Notes: generated by a model not told the origin, from the letters alone. 64,000 nt of DNA from Clytia hemisphaerica (GCA_902728285.1 CACVBU010001102.1:2064335-2128334), one strand, 5' to 3'. Counted from the first letter of the stretch, positions 37,157 to 50,600 are shown. Made by a program: numbers and translations.

Positions 37157-40100
37157 ATGAGTTTCAATGGTTGGATTTTCCTATTCACCTTAATGGCCAG
37201 TTATCGTTTCAGCGAAGAAGTACCTCATTTTCGTTTACACACGAAAAACTCTACAACCAATCAAAATCCTTCATCTCAATCACATGTCAACTCGACATCC
37301 AATCAGAATTCTCGATTTTGGTCACGTGCAAACTCATCAGCCAATGAAATGATGTTTTACAAACCTGGTGATGTCATACAACAAGGACATAACGAGACGA
37401 GCCCATTGTGTGGTAATGGAAGAGCAAGTTGTAATCTTTACATTCGAAGGATGATCTACTTTTATAAAGTGGTGAGTGTGGTTTTTCCTGATACACGTTG
37501 TTTAAGAACAAACTAAAGTCTATCTCAAAATAATTTGCAGCTGAGACAAAAATGGCTGTAACTTTTGATAGAATTTGAATCAAGTTGCGATTTTGTGCTC
37601 GTTGAAAAGATAATTGTGCCAGTTGTGGAATATTATCAAGCAAAAAAGAAATTGAAAAAAATGAAAATGAAAAATGAAGAAGAAAAAAATCAGCTTCTTG
37701 TAGTGGGGGGCGTACGAGGGTTGCCAACACCGAAATACCGACAGATTTTTCTTAAATCACCGCAATACCGACACAATTTCCCGAAAACACCGACACCGAC
37801 GTCTTTTAGAGCAAGCTTAAGATTTTTCTATTCTTAGTACGAATGCTCAATCTCATGAGCGTAGTGGTGCACTAGTTCAGTTTTTCTTGGAGTAAACTAT
37901 CGCCAATTCAAGGGTTTTAAATCTTTAAAGCTCAGTTTTTCAACGGCTAGTGGACAAAAAAGTATATAGGGAACACTTTGAATGCTACTTTTTACTTGAG
38001 TGTTTATTTGTTGTGCAAAAAACGAGGGAAAAGGGATATCTGAATTAGCCTATTTCATAGGATTCGTGTTTTCAGTACATGATTTTTTTCTACGTCACTA
38101 CAGTAATCAAATTTTTATTGTAAATCACTCTTTTGTGAATTGTAATATGAATTTAACAAAAACATCGACAATAGAAAACAGTTCTTAAATTCCCAAGTCA
38201 TTTAGGATGATTACAAAATTTAGTTTTTCTCAACATTTTTATTGAAGGGAAATCTGCACAGATTTGTGCATTTTTCCCCTGTAAATTGAATAGAAAAGAG
38301 CATGTAGCAGATACACGAATCCTATGAAATAGGCTAATGTATAAAGTAACGAAGGAGGAGGAGGCGCAAGCATGGTTTGCGCCGACGGAGAAAATTTTCC
38401 CAATTTTGTCTTCTCGTTTGGCTAAAAGAGCTCTTTTTGAACGTCATTAGGCCTAAATCTACCTCAGCCAAAAGCACCGTCAGAAAAGTTCGTCACAAAA
38501 GATCTCTTGTTAGGATGATGGAAGGAAGCTTTAATGCCTGACACGTCGTACAAAATATTATGAATCTACGGTAAATAAAATTCGTTAAAAAATTAAAAGG
38601 ATTTCTAACTTCAAACTCAGGATTGCAGAGTTATTTTAAGTGAAATTCACTGGAATTTGGAAGATTCTACAGTTATGAGTGACTAAGGGGCACAACAATG
38701 ATCGGAAAATTTTGGATACGAAGACTCTTGATTTCAGAATAGATGAAACTACACGTTTTTAACCCTTTCTCCAGTTTTCAGATTAGGCAAAGACGCCCTC
38801 GAGATTTTTCTACTAGGACGGGCCGTGAAACTGTGTAAAATACATTTTAGTACATATTTTTTATAAGCAATCATGTTGCTAAATCTCAAGGTCTCATATT
38901 AGCAGGTTTTTTTCGCTATCTCGTAAAGTGAAAGCTTTTTAGATAATCTAGCTATGGCAAACGATATCCCTTGATCCAATAAACATAAATAAATATGGTA
39001 TAATATCAGGGGCGGTCAAAGTAAATTTTTCAGAAATTGAGCCAGAATTCTAAGCAGCCCAAGGCCTGAGCCGAAAATTGGAGTTGCTTATAAAGAAAAT
39101 GTGTAGCAAGTTTTGCATGCTTACCTGACCGCAGAAGAGTACTGTAAGGTGTTTTATTCACGACATGGCATGATAACTTACGGATACAGATTCGGAGAAC
39201 CCCTCCCAATCCCAAGCAATAGATTTTCTAATCATTCACGGGCCGAAACCCCTGAAGCCTTAGCATATTTCTCATTAAAATGTCTTTTAAACGCTTTAAC
39301 CAGACTAAATTATACAAACCCCAATCAAATTGAAACATTCTCGAAAAGGGTCGCAAAACGATTGCAACAAAACCACCCGGGTAAAAGAAGGCACAAGCAT
39401 GGTTTGCGCCGACAGGAAAAATTCTACATTTCTGGAAATCTCATTTGGCTAAAAAGTTCTCTTTTTCACAAATTGGTTAAAGCTAGTCATTTTATGCCAT
39501 TCAGATAAATAGCTCGTTTGATTTAGGCTGAAACTAACTTGGTATTGACAGTCTGCAAAGGGAGCACTGCAAGGGGAGGACCACAGGAAGTATTTTATAT
39601 TGAACAGGTTTGGCCCGAGGAGGCAAAATTTTGTAATTTAAAGTGCCCAAAATGCTGAGAAACGCATCTAAATTATGAGTTAATGGATTATTCCGTTAAA
39701 ATGAAAGAATTAATGATTGTTGATTTTGATGAGTGCTGCATTTGAGATCTCGAGAAAGCTTGCCACACGCTGCAAATGCTTTCTTTATCTGTTACCCACT
39801 GGGTAGAGTATTATGATTTTTTTTCAAAAAGTGCACATTTCCGGTAAACAAGAGGTTAAAAAAACACCATTATTCACACAATTTTAAGAAAAAGAGGATG
39901 AGACAGGGTAGCTACTAAAAATAGCTATAATACTTCAATTCTTGTAGAGATAAGATATTCAATAGCTGAAATGCAGAAATGCAGATTCAAAAACATTTTT
40001 TGAGATCCTTTGAAATATGCAGATTCACCGACAGTATTTATCGAATTACCGAAATATCGACCCAAAAAATTCATTTTACCGTCACCGCAAGGCATGTCCA

Positions 40101-40895
40101 ACACCGAAATACCGACACTTTTCCCTTAAAACACCGAAACACCGACGCAAAAAAGGGTCAATACCGACACACCGACAAACCCGTACGCCCCCCCCCCCCT
40201 TGTAGAAATGTGGTATAACTACCACTTTCACAGGAGTGATTCTTCAATCTTAGATCATAATTACTGTGAAAAAAAAATTCAAAAATATTCATTCAATCAA
40301 AAGACATCAAACAAAGTTTGTTATTGGTTGATTGACAAAAGGCTGTTTTTTGTCGTTTTTACTACTTTATAGAGTCAACCAGCATGTAAAACATAAGGCT
40401 TTATTGTCTTTTCAGTTGGGCTGAATGAACATATCTGCGTCAATTTATTTCCGTAGTACAACGTACTGTTATTCTTAGTCTGTTTGGTCTGAATCGCAGA
40501 CCTCCATAGATATAACTTTTTTTCGCTAGAGGATGAGCAGAAGCCTATATTGTTCTACTCTACCTTGTACGCGAGATACATTCTGGTATCTTATAAAACT
40601 TTATAATCAGATATCTGCTTTTCATTTTTAGCTGGGCGGTTGGCTTCTATTAGGTGTCATCGTTCTTGGTTTGTTGTCATTGTGGGCGTCAGTACTGTAT
40701 GGGCGTTACCTTGAAAGAAAATACCTTCTCTCCAATCCAAATCACAAATGGGCGTTTAGTAAAGAACTGATTTACAAAGTGAAAGGGCGTACAAAGGGCG
40801 TACGATTACATCATAGTTCGCATCACCGCCATCGTTATAATGAAGAAGATACGAGCCCGTTTATGTTCCATCCAAGATCGAAATCAATGCCTTGA
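37157..40895 (+). CDS. Predicted type I single-pass membrane glycoprotein, family unknown (two exons)
   Basis: Exons 37157-37471 and 40632-40895 join in phase 0 (AAAGTG|GTGAGT; acceptor TTTTTAG) to give 192 residues. Residues 1-19 form a hydrophobic signal peptide. The ectodomain (20-105) has N-glycosylation sequons at N31, N45, N59 and N79, two cysteines (C85, C92), and three near-repeats of 14 residues starting at N31, N45 and N59. One transmembrane helix begins right after the intron (LGGWLLLGVIVLGLLSLWAS). The tail of about 65 residues is basic, with HHSSHHRHR and RSKSMP at the end. I do not recognise a family. Coding status rests on the two consistent splice sites, domain logic and an intact frame. 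The gene is tandem to TICRR and convergent with MRPS11. Confidence 0.65.
38045..38337. mobile_element. MITE with 25-base perfect inverted ends
   Basis: TTAGCCTATTTCATAGGATT followed by CGTGT at the left has its exact reverse complement ending at 38337. The interior is AT-rich and non-coding. Confidence 0.8.
39113..39508 (+). other. Open frame of unknown status inside an intron
   Basis: About 130 open codons without a good ATG at the start. The translation contains EYCKVFYSRHGMITYGYRFG and SLKCLLNALTRLNYTNP, which is not low-complexity, but I recognise no domain. Its second half overlaps a segment duplicated at 38345-38420, so it may be a fragment of a transposon protein or chance. Confidence 0.25.
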
Positions 40896-41713
40896 TAGTG
40901 CGCCATCTAATTAGAAAAGGGTTAACTGAAACATTAAACTTTATACACTCTAAACAAAATGCCACCGTCACAGAATGACCGGATAAACTGCTGTTGAAAT
41001 TTTTCTAAAACTTTTAGAATGGTATACTATTTGAGATAGAAAACAATCGTCAGAAAAGAAAATGTACTTATTTCATCACTTCAAAGGCAATAGCAATTAA
41101 TAGCAAGTGCCTCAGATAAGAGGTTTGAAAAAGTTGGAAGTCAAATTATCAATTGATTGAATATGAATCATTAGTTTTGTTCCTTAGCCATTTTCTTGTA
41201 AAAAATGAATTTTGTAATTCCTAGGGTAATAATATGTACACAATATATAATATCTATATAAAAATATGACAACTGATAAGAAAGTTCTTTTTCTTTCCAT
41301 TTAGTGATCGTTAGAATGGGCAAACATCAAGCTTTCGATCTATAATTTGGTTGGGCCGCTCAAAGAAAATGTCCTTTAACACCAAACGAAAATATTGATA
41401 TACTGAATGAAGTGGAAAACTATCCTAAGAGTTTTTTCAACATCTGAAAACTAAAATGAAATTTCTATTGTTTTGATATTATGTTAAACCGACCATAAAT
41501 CTAAATTTTACAAGCATCGTCAAAGCGTACATCATATGTTCTGTCAACTGCTAACGATTAAATGGAATATTTTTCTCAAAAGTCACATATCAAGCATATT
41601 AAGTCAATAGGATCAGGTCAAAATGCTCTCGATTATTGTTTACAATAGTAGCAACTTAATCCATCGAATAGTCTGCATTGTAGAACTTTTCTCTTCGGTA
41701 TGGTCTGTCGGCA

Positions 41714-44478
41714 TCACAGTCGTCTTTGTTTCTTAGGTTTAGGGCCGTTATGAGGGGTCGGTGTAACGTCAGTGATCGAAACGATGTCCATACCAGACGC
41801 TATCAGGCCTTTGACTGCATCCTATTGGGGAAGGATAATAAAGCACAATAAAAGATGTGTTCATGAGAATTTTTGACTTGATTTATGATTTACTTTAATC
41901 GTTAAATATGCTTGCTTGTGGCATGTAAAGAGGATAAAGGTCAAGAGTTCAGATTTCTGTTTTAGACATAGGATGATAAAAACGATGATCTAAAGTATAT
42001 GCACTCTTTTTTTTTACAAGAACAATTTCATATAAATAACGAGGCTAAAAATAAGTTGTGCTTATAAAAAATAAGTTGTGCTTATAAAAAATAACAACAA
42101 TTTTGAAAATGAAAAGCCTGAAAACCGCTATTTTGAACTTAAAAATAAGAACAGAATAAGAAAATACGAGGTTCAAGAAACTCAAAAGAAAAGGCCAGTT
42201 GAGCCCCAGAAATAATTTACTGGTTCTTATAAAAAAGGTCTGTAGTGAAACTGAATATAGAAAAAGCGTGCGTCTGTGAAGTAGCGGAGCAGAATTTACA
42301 GAAAGAAAAAGGCTTGCAACTCTATGAGCAATTGCTTGATGTTTTTAAACACCTGTTGAATTGTCTCTTGGGGCTCTTCCAGGAAATGTTCGTACATGGG
42401 GGGGGGTTTGGAGGCTATAGTGTCAGGGGTGTAGTGAAAAATCGACAAAATTTGCCTTATCCGGGGGTAACCCTGCTCTATTTGGGGGGGGTAATTTTGC
42501 TGTTTTGGTGGTCCAAGGGGTCAACTAGTGCTTGCTAGATTTATTGAGTGAGCAAAGAATTCCCATTTCAGATTTTGTTCCACTCGACCGGACACACACA
42601 CAGTAAAAAGCTTAAAATTGTCTCTTACCTGTCGACCTGGTCCCATGCCTTTCAACTTCAAACGGATTCGATTCACACCTAAATTTGTCGCTCTCTAAAA
42701 AACAGAGATAAGATTTAATTATTGATATAAAAGCTTATTTCGAAGAATTCAAACCAGGCAATAACTCAGGTAGACTGGCTGGGGTCGTTCTAGGCTACGT
42801 CATATCTTACTTCGTTTCGAGCGTAAAACTCCTACGTAAAACTCCTACGGGATATGAGCACTGCTCTCGTTTTGAATATTGAAATTTTCCGGATAAATCC
42901 CCTTCGCACTGAGGTTTTAATGATACAATAGAGAGTTTCGAAACCTAAGCCAATCAGCTGTGTTTTAAACATTCTTTTATTTGAAATCTCTATTGATAAA
43001 CATCTTTTGTGAAATTTGTCTATTATGGTTAAACATATTAATAAGCAATTCCCGGTGGGGGCTACTAGTGGCCGCCTATAGCAGTGCTTATAGACCAAGA
43101 GTAAGGCCTAAAAGCCTGGAGCTGTCTATTGTGTAGACTAGGGTCGTTCATAATTCATGTAATACAGAAATATGGGTGTATATGATAGCACGATAATTGT
43201 TACCCGATAATTATCTTTTGTTTAAAATGAAGATTAGTAATGAAGACTAAAGAAAGGCTCGAAACAAATAATTGCTACTTATCAGTCCCAAAAATCAAAA
43301 TTTTCATTCCAAAAAAACAGCTTGATCGGACATTTTTTTTGAGTCATGCTGAAACAATAAAGTTTGAATTGAGAAAGCAAGTTTTACCTTGGCCATGCTT
43401 TCACCAGCAACTTTACCAGCATAATTGGTTCCACGTTTGGCGTTCTTAAATCCTTCTATACCCTGAATACAAGAAAATATAACTTCCATTAATTTCTCTC
43501 ACATAGATAAGGGTCACCAAATGGAATGGATAAAACATCTAGCAATCCTTTAAAGCGTACGGAAACCGGGCAGAACTAACATCAAATATCACAGTCATTT
43601 CATTTAAGTATTTGATTCAGGAGATGGCTACTTACAGCTGATGTCCACGTTGCCATAGTTCCTAAGATAAACCATATGAGAATAAATATCATGAATAACT
43701 AGCGACCGAATATTTAGGATAAAAGTAGAGGAAAGGTGAAACTAAAGTGTCAAAAGACGAATTAGAAGATAGGTCGAATCTTACACAAAAAAACTAATTT
43801 TCAAAATGCAGTCCACCTGTTAATGGTAAGACTTTCTTCTAAAATGAATGAATTAAATTTGGCAGGAATTTAATTTTTTTCTGACAAAATTTACAATTCT
43901 TTGGTAGCTTTAGCTTCCCTTACAAAAACTTAAAAATAACAAAATTAAGGTGAAGCACATTTTTTACTTACCTTTATGGTCAGTCAAGTAGACTAAGGTA
44001 TTGTTAAAAGTAGCCTTGATGAGGACTATGGGTAGTTCATGAAATTCTGTATTTGTATCATTCTTTAATTCGGCAACAACCAACGGATTCTTCTTCTTCT
44101 TTTTGTCAGCATCTCTGAAACAACAGAATGAAATAATAGATACCTTTCTCTCTTTAATTCGATCTTCAACAGACTTACTTACACTACAAGAGAATGAAAT
44201 AGTAAAATCTTTTATAAAAATTTATCAAAAAGCAGGATAAAATTCAGCAAGAAGAAGCAAGAACTTATGACCCATCAAAATGACCATAATTTAATTGTTT
44301 TTAAACCAAGTTCCCCATAGGAGTACAAATAAAAACTTTATCCTTACTTTGGTGGTAATCTGACTCCAAGGGAAGATGGCGTGGTAAAGAGACAGTTCTT
44401 TGGTAAAAGAAGATTGTTTTGTCTTTGATATAATGGTGATTGAACTATCCTCCAGAAATTCCGAAAAAGTGTTGTCAT
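41714..44478 (-). CDS. MRPS11: Mitochondrial small-subunit ribosomal protein uS11m (MRPS11), six exons
   Basis: Exons on the minus strand are 44478-44348, 44114-43972, 43661-43636, 43462-43388, 42694-42629 and 41821-41714. All junctions are GT-AG and in phase; they give 182 residues, close to the usual length. The first 45 or so residues are rich in Arg, Asn and Leu ([16 protein letters not shown]), as for a mitochondrial targeting sequence. The uS11 fold follows: [59 protein letters not shown] and [18 protein letters not shown]. The last motifs are the 16S rRNA-contacting C-terminus of the uS11 family, which sits on the platform of the small subunit. The gene is convergent with the membrane-protein gene and divergent from ELL. 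Confidence 0.95.
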
Positions 44479-44865
44479 TCTGTTTGTTGAACTTTACTTT
44501 CTAAAAGTGAATGGGACTGTGTAAATTTATAAAGTTAAACTTAAAATACAGTACATACTCTTTTTACATAAGAGCCAGCTTTCGTTACGATCTTCAGTCA
44601 AAAATTCTATACTAAAAATTCGTTTCAAGTTTACAAAAATATACTGTGCACTGTTAAGTCTTCGTCATAATTGACGTCATTTCAGTCTTTGGTGTCGTGG
44701 AGTTTGAGGGTGAACCTATTCACATGCCAACATTTCAAAATCAGTTCATTCCTTGAATTTAAAACAGTTAGTTTCTTGGGTTGGTTGAATTTGACGATTT
44801 CTACTTTTCACTAAGGCAGAGTGAAGATTTCAGCGAAGCACAATTTGAACAGTGGACATTTAGGG

Positions 44866-45472
44866 ACCCCGAAGGGCTATGGGGGGGGGGCTGTTGAGGG
44901 CTGTAGTGGCCTCAGTTGGTCTCACCAATTTTTACTGGTGACAAAGGGGTGTAGCAGCAGCCTCAATTGAGGTCATTTTTGGCAATTTTTGCCGGCTTTT
45001 GACGGCACTTTTAGGAACTTTGAAGGACCCCCAACGGTGCAGGCGTGTACCCTCACATCCCCCCTGACCAGTGGGCACCGATCGAACTCCCCGGAACCCC
45101 GGCCGGGACCTCCAGGGGCCGTCCACGGTGGTACCCAAAGGAGGTAATTCTTTTCCAACTTTGACCAATTTTCAAGCCTTTCCGCCTTTTCAAGCCTTTT
45201 AAAGGCTTCGGATGACTGATGGAGGGTACTGGCTTTGAGGGAAAGCAAGGCAGAGGGTATCCGAAGGGGTCCGAAGGGTTGTGGTAGGCTGTGGGGGGCT
45301 GTAGAGGCCTCGATTGGTCCCACCAGAGCTGGTCATTTTTTGCAATTTTTCCTGGCTTTTGACAACACTTTGAGGAACTTTGAAGGACCCCAAACGGTGC
45401 AGATGTGTACCCTTACACCCTCCTGACCAGTGGGCACCAATCCAACCCCGGGACTTCTGCCGGGACCCCCAG
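44866..45472 (+). repeat. GC-rich direct duplication, two diverged copies
   Basis: The copies are at about 44866-45114 and 45262-45472, offset roughly 370 bases. Shared phrases include GGCTTTTGAC, AGGAACTTTGAAGGACCCC, CGGTGCAG, TGTACCCT and CCTGACCAGTGGGCACC. Composition is far richer in G and C than the neighbourhood. Several short antisense frames arise only from this repeat. Confidence 0.8.
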
Positions 45473-46093
45473 GAGTTTTTTGTCGAATTTGTCGACATTT
45501 CTCGTTGTCAAACTTTGTCGAACTTAATATGTTTTGTCGAACTTAATCGAATACTCACAATTTTAGCGACTTTTGAAAAGTTGGATTAAAGAATTTAATC
45601 GAACTTTTGTCCTTCGATTAAGTTCGACAAAGTTCAATTAGTTCTGTAATCGAACTGTTTGATTAATTATGTCTGGGCCAATCTGATACATATCATAACC
45701 ACACTTAAACTACACCCATATCCAACCCTACTAGGTTGCCTGCAGGCCTTGACACTATTTCTGTATACTGGACCCAAAAATTATATTTGTGTCTTTCGCT
45801 TTTACGAAAAAGCCATAAACGTTATTAAAAAGAAAGGAATGTTGTTTTTTTGTCATTGAAATTGCCCCTACCAGTTGGGTGTTTAAGATATAAACTGCAA
45901 TTATTGCTCTTTTCGACAATTATTGCCAAAAACGGCACTTTTTTCAACGATGAAATGCTGAATCAGCAGAAAAATAAAAAAGTAAATAAATGAAAATTGC
46001 CGTTTTTAGAAATAAAAGTTAATTTTATTATTGGACATGCAATATTTGACACCCTCGAGATAAGTAGGCCCACTGTGCCTTGTTTAGTTTTGT

Positions 46094-46404
46094 AGGACCC
46101 TGCCGACGCACCAGACTGTCTGGTGTATTTGTCCGGTGGCAAAAAGTATCCTTTCGCTACACCGGACGCAATAAGTGCGGTGTTACATACAGGGAATTTT
46201 GAACGCCGGACATTTACGAAACAAAAAATTAAGAAACACTGGACGCAACGGACTGGTCATGTCCGGTGGAAAAAAATATCCTTCTCCAACACCGGACATC
46301 CGACTTCCTTAAGTCCGGTGTAGGGATTGACCGGTGGTAAAAAAATTCTCATTTTACATTCGCGTGTCCGGTGTTTGTTAAGTCCGGTGCGTCGGCAGGG
46401 CCCT
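46094..46404. mobile_element. hAT-like MITE with perfect 8-bp target duplication
   Basis: Ends AGGACCCTGCCGACGCACC and GGTGCGTCGGCAGGGCCCT are inverted with one mismatch. AGTTTTGT flanks both sides (46086-46093 and 46405-46412). The interior repeats (A/T)CCGG(A/T)C-type phrases in both orientations. The 8-bp duplication is the hAT hallmark. Confidence 0.9.
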
Positions 46405-46635
46405 AGTTTTGTTTTCAACTGGTTTTTGTATATACGTTTTTGTTGGAAATGCAGATAGCAAAATCGAGTCATATGTAAACAAATTTACAATGGGGGTTTT
46501 GTTATCTCTTTCTGGCTGTGTTTCGGCATCGATGCAGGATCTTTTAACATATTATTTTAGAACTTTTCATGTTATGGAACAAGGCGACAATCTAAAATAT
46601 GTTCTGTTCGCGTCATAAAACATCTTCAAATCCAG

Positions 46636-46655
46636 TCGGTCGGTCGGTCGGTAGT
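46636..46655 (+). repeat. GTCG microsatellite
   Basis: Four consecutive CGGT/GTCG units. Confidence 0.7.
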
Positions 46656-47696
46656 AAATTTTGTCGGGTTTTTTAAATCTAGGAAATCCCGAAGAATCAA
46701 GTCGGCAATCAACGAAATCTCTTGCCGCCATCTTTGATTTGCCAAATTAAATGTGCGCGCGCATGTGTGAACCTTAAAAGCGGACCTTATTTTCGGCTCT
46801 CGGGGGTATTGGCCCTACCGCGTCGCCGAATTTCGACTTGAAAATTTCAATAAGGGTACATGAAAAAACTCAAACGGGACTCAATGTGGGTTAAGTAAAT
46901 AAAAACTCGTAGCAAATGATGATTCAAAGAAGTGCTTAGCTATCAAAACCTTTTTCTGACATTTTTCCGACTTGTCCGACTCGGGATTTATGTTTTGAAG
47001 GTGAGTCGGTCGGGCGACGCGAACGGAACATATTTTAGATAGCTAGCCGCCCAATGAAAAAATCACTTTAAAAAATCCGAAAAGCCTTCTTCTCGATGTA
47101 ATTTTACTATTTTCAAACACGTCTGATATCTTTGCCCTTAAAAGGACAACACATTTTGCTGATTCAGCAAACATTTCATCGTTGAAAACTGCCTACCAAA
47201 GTTGTGCTTATGGTAGTAAGGGAAAAAATAATCAAATGGAATGTTACACCCCGTAAAGACCCTTTGCAACAGTAGCATTTTAGATTTAAAAAATACGAAA
47301 AATCTTACCAAGTACCTACTGGGAGTGAGCAGGCAGAAGACATCAAGGTGGCTCCGATAGGTCCGTAAACGTAGAACAATCAGCATCCGAAATTATTCCG
47401 TTCGGGGAATCTAAAACCGTTTCCGGGGAAGATTTTGGCGCGGAAATTCGGTGGCGGTGACAAAATTGCGGTTCAGGCGTAAAACGCCCTTTCAGGGAAT
47501 CTTCATTCAAGGAGATTCCTCGGCGGTGATATCGTGTGAGACTGAGACGAAGGAAACCCCAGAAAGAAGAGAAGTGAATCGTAGACACCAGACACAAACT
47601 CGAAGAAATCCTTCTTTTTCATTGATTATTCATTGATCTTCTCGTTTATTTTCTCCATTGAAAATGAACTAGAAGATTTCTGCCAATGCTTGGGCT

Positions 47697-50600
47697 ATGG
47701 CTCAGACATTAGTAGAAGACCGTGCTTACCACTTAACTGGAGATGAAAATGTTGATGGAAAATGTTTTTACTCAGTTAAACTCACAGATTCTTGTCTAAA
47801 AGCTATCGAACAATATATTATTCATAAGGTTAGTTTTTCACTTTCTAAAAAGATTTTTGAGTCAATCAGTCTTCATGTTTTTATAATTTTCAATTGATCT
47901 AATCCTTTAAACTGTTTTAATAATTGAACAGACAAAAGTAAATTTAGAGTATAATGTATGACCATTTGTAAGGTGCTACAGTATCCTGTCACCCCTCAAT
48001 TTCAAAACTAATACCACATGGATTTAAAAGATCTTCATGGGTTACTAACCATGCAGGTGGCTGGGACAGTTTCGCTTGTGAGGGCTGCGGCTGTCTGTCA
48101 GTATCAATTTAATTTAGCCTAAGAAGAATAAATAGACGTTGGCATTAAGTCTGGACTTAAAAAAAATTCGTTTGACGTCACCCAACCAACCCTTTCTTAT
48201 TTCTTCAAATCAGAACCTCTACTTTTCTGTCTCTCCATCTTCAGCTTAAGAATTGTGAATTCCCTTCGTAGCTTCCATTTTCATTTCAGAATTACAGTAT
48301 CCAAATGTGAACTGAAATCCAGAGTTGGCTAACTGCAGTCCAGCCTAATGATGAAATATTAACAAAACAAAATGCTTCTGATCCTGTCAGATTAGGAAAT
48401 TTAAAAATCTGAATATTCTTTCAGCCAAACCTTTTCAAAATTATTGATTTTGCAACCCTGTCAGTCATTTTACAAGCCTGACAAGGAAAAAGTGACCTTC
48501 AAAAATCTGGAGCAGTTTTTCCCCTGTTTTGCCTGAGTGAGTACCTGTATTTGTAGCGTACGCTTGCCTAATCCTGGACGGTTTTCAATCAAATTACAAA
48601 CACAAGTGTTCAAAACAGTACAAAATTCAACCTTTCCCCTACCTTTTCAAACAAAAATTTTGAATATTCCATTTGCAAGAGAAATAAAAAAAAACTAGAA
48701 TATGCCCCCAAGCATTTCTTATTCAGTCAGGGAAATCCCTCAATTGCAGTATACTGCAATTGCAGTAGTTTTCATTCGTGGTTAGGCTACAAAGGCTTAT
48801 AACGGCTACATACAGTGCTGGTCGACAAAGATAAACAAACATCGACTGTAAAAAATTGTACGAGAAGAAAGCTTTTCTTTATTAAAAGAATTTTATCTAC
48901 GGAAAAATTATTTTGTCTGGGCGTTAAAAAGATATGATCAATTATGTACAAAAATTGCCTGTTTTCTCCTTGAATCTTGAATTCTGTTTCTTGAATTTAT
49001 ATAAAAAATGTAAAAGTGACGTTTATACCGCAATTGCAGTAAAAAATTACTACCGCAATTGAGGGATTTCCCTGACTGTTATTCTGGATATTCCTTCCCT
49101 AATTCTGGACAATGTCTGTTTTCCTCGAAACCTATCCAACTTCTGCTTGAAACTTTTCTTGAAAGTTGAAATGAATTTTCATAATTTAACATAGCAAAAA
49201 CAATGACAAACTTATCCCGGAAAGATAAATAGCAGGCGTCCACGATTTTAAAAGTAAAGAAAACAAAAAACTTTTGTAATTTGCAGAACAGACAGCCCCG
49301 GGTTAACAGAGAAAGCTATCAAATCATGAAGTGCAATAGGCAGTTGTCCGCCGTACGCTTGCAAACTACTATTTACCATTTTGACTCCAAAAATTAGCGG
49401 TACAAACCTGGCTGTGCATATCCTAGAAAATAAAGACAGCAAAACACCAAAACACTTTTTTATGTTTTTACCCAAATTTTAGTGATTTTAAGGAGATATA
49501 GTGCCGGGTACCTGAATGTTAAAAGGGTATGAAAATGGCCGGAAAAAAATTACATAATGATTTTTCAAAATTAACAAGTGGCATGAAACCTGACAGCATA
49601 GCTTTAATAATGCTCTGAAAGATCATCTAATACCATGAAAGCCAGAATATGATTCTTCTTTGGGAATTACAATAATGGCTTTATTCACAAAATCTTTTTA
49701 AACAAAACTTTAAAAAAATGTCAACTAAACTACTTTTTAAATGGTTACTGGAAGCAGCAATAATGCATATTTCAGCAACAAACATGTATGATTTGGCAGT
49801 AAAAGGCAGGAAATCGTGAAAATTTTATCTCCCGATAGTGCATTCTACGAAATTAAGTCCACTCGAAATCTTAAAATTTTGCAGATGAGCTCAACCGGAA
49901 AATTTAGTCCCCCACAAAGATTTATCCCATTTTTTAAAGTAATATTAAATTAGCATAATCCCTTTATTTTCATTTTTTGAACATTTGCAAAGAAATGAAA
50001 AATATAATAGTTGTATTTTTACTGCTCTATTCACATACTGTACTGAATTTGAAAGATGTCCTATATGGCTTTTTCTGCAAACTTCAAGAAACTGATTTTT
50101 CTACCCGCTTTTAGCTTAAGTGGTTGCGTGCAGCATTGTGTATGAAGTCCAAATATGCGTTTCCTGTAGATTTTGTTAGAGTTTAATTTAACTATATAAT
50201 CAGGATTATGATGAAATTATTTAATCTCCCTAAAACTTTGATACAAGTTGTTCCAACAAATTCATTTGTTTTGGTGCTGCTTTTTTTTTGCAATAAGGCC
50301 AGACCAATTCGATTAGTTGTTTTACGGGCCCGACTGACCCTGAAATTCCAAAAATCGAAATAAAAATTCATTTTGGCAGTACATTTTTATTTTCATTGCT
50401 TTACAGATTGACAAATTTTCAAATTTTTTGCAGTTTTTCAAGGTTTCAAGAATTTTATGTTCAATTTTTCAATTTATCCATGAATTCGAGCTGTTTGTGT
50501 CTTTTTATTTTCTATTTTGCACTTTTGTCAAGAGAAAGTAGTTTTTGCTGCCTTTTTAGGAGATTTTTGTAAAATTCTACTTTTATTTTTTGACTGACTG

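Larger units (their letters stand above)
37704..40199. mobile_element. Large element in the membrane-protein intron with CACCGAAATACCGACA arrays at both ends
   Basis: GGGGGGCGTACG at the left and CGTACGCCCCCC at the right form short inverted termini. Inside each end lies a cluster of AACACCGAAATACCGACA-like units in the same orientation (37727-37800 and 40028-40175), so the subterminal arrays are direct, not inverted. The interior holds a smaller MITE (38045-38337), a direct repeat of GCATGGTTTGCGCCGAC (38371 and 39394) and an open frame (39113-39508). Its type is unclear. Confidence 0.55.
44479..47696. other. Intergenic region between divergent MRPS11 and ELL
   Basis: No gene seen. It contains a GC-richer direct duplication (44866-45472), TCGAACTTAATCGA runs (45485-45665), a hAT-type MITE (46094-46404) and a GTCG microsatellite (46636-46655). 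The two promoters must lie at its ends. Confidence 0.5.

Noticed and set aside
44973..45323. Antisense open frames over the GC-rich block
   Set aside because: They follow the direct duplication and disagree between its two copies.
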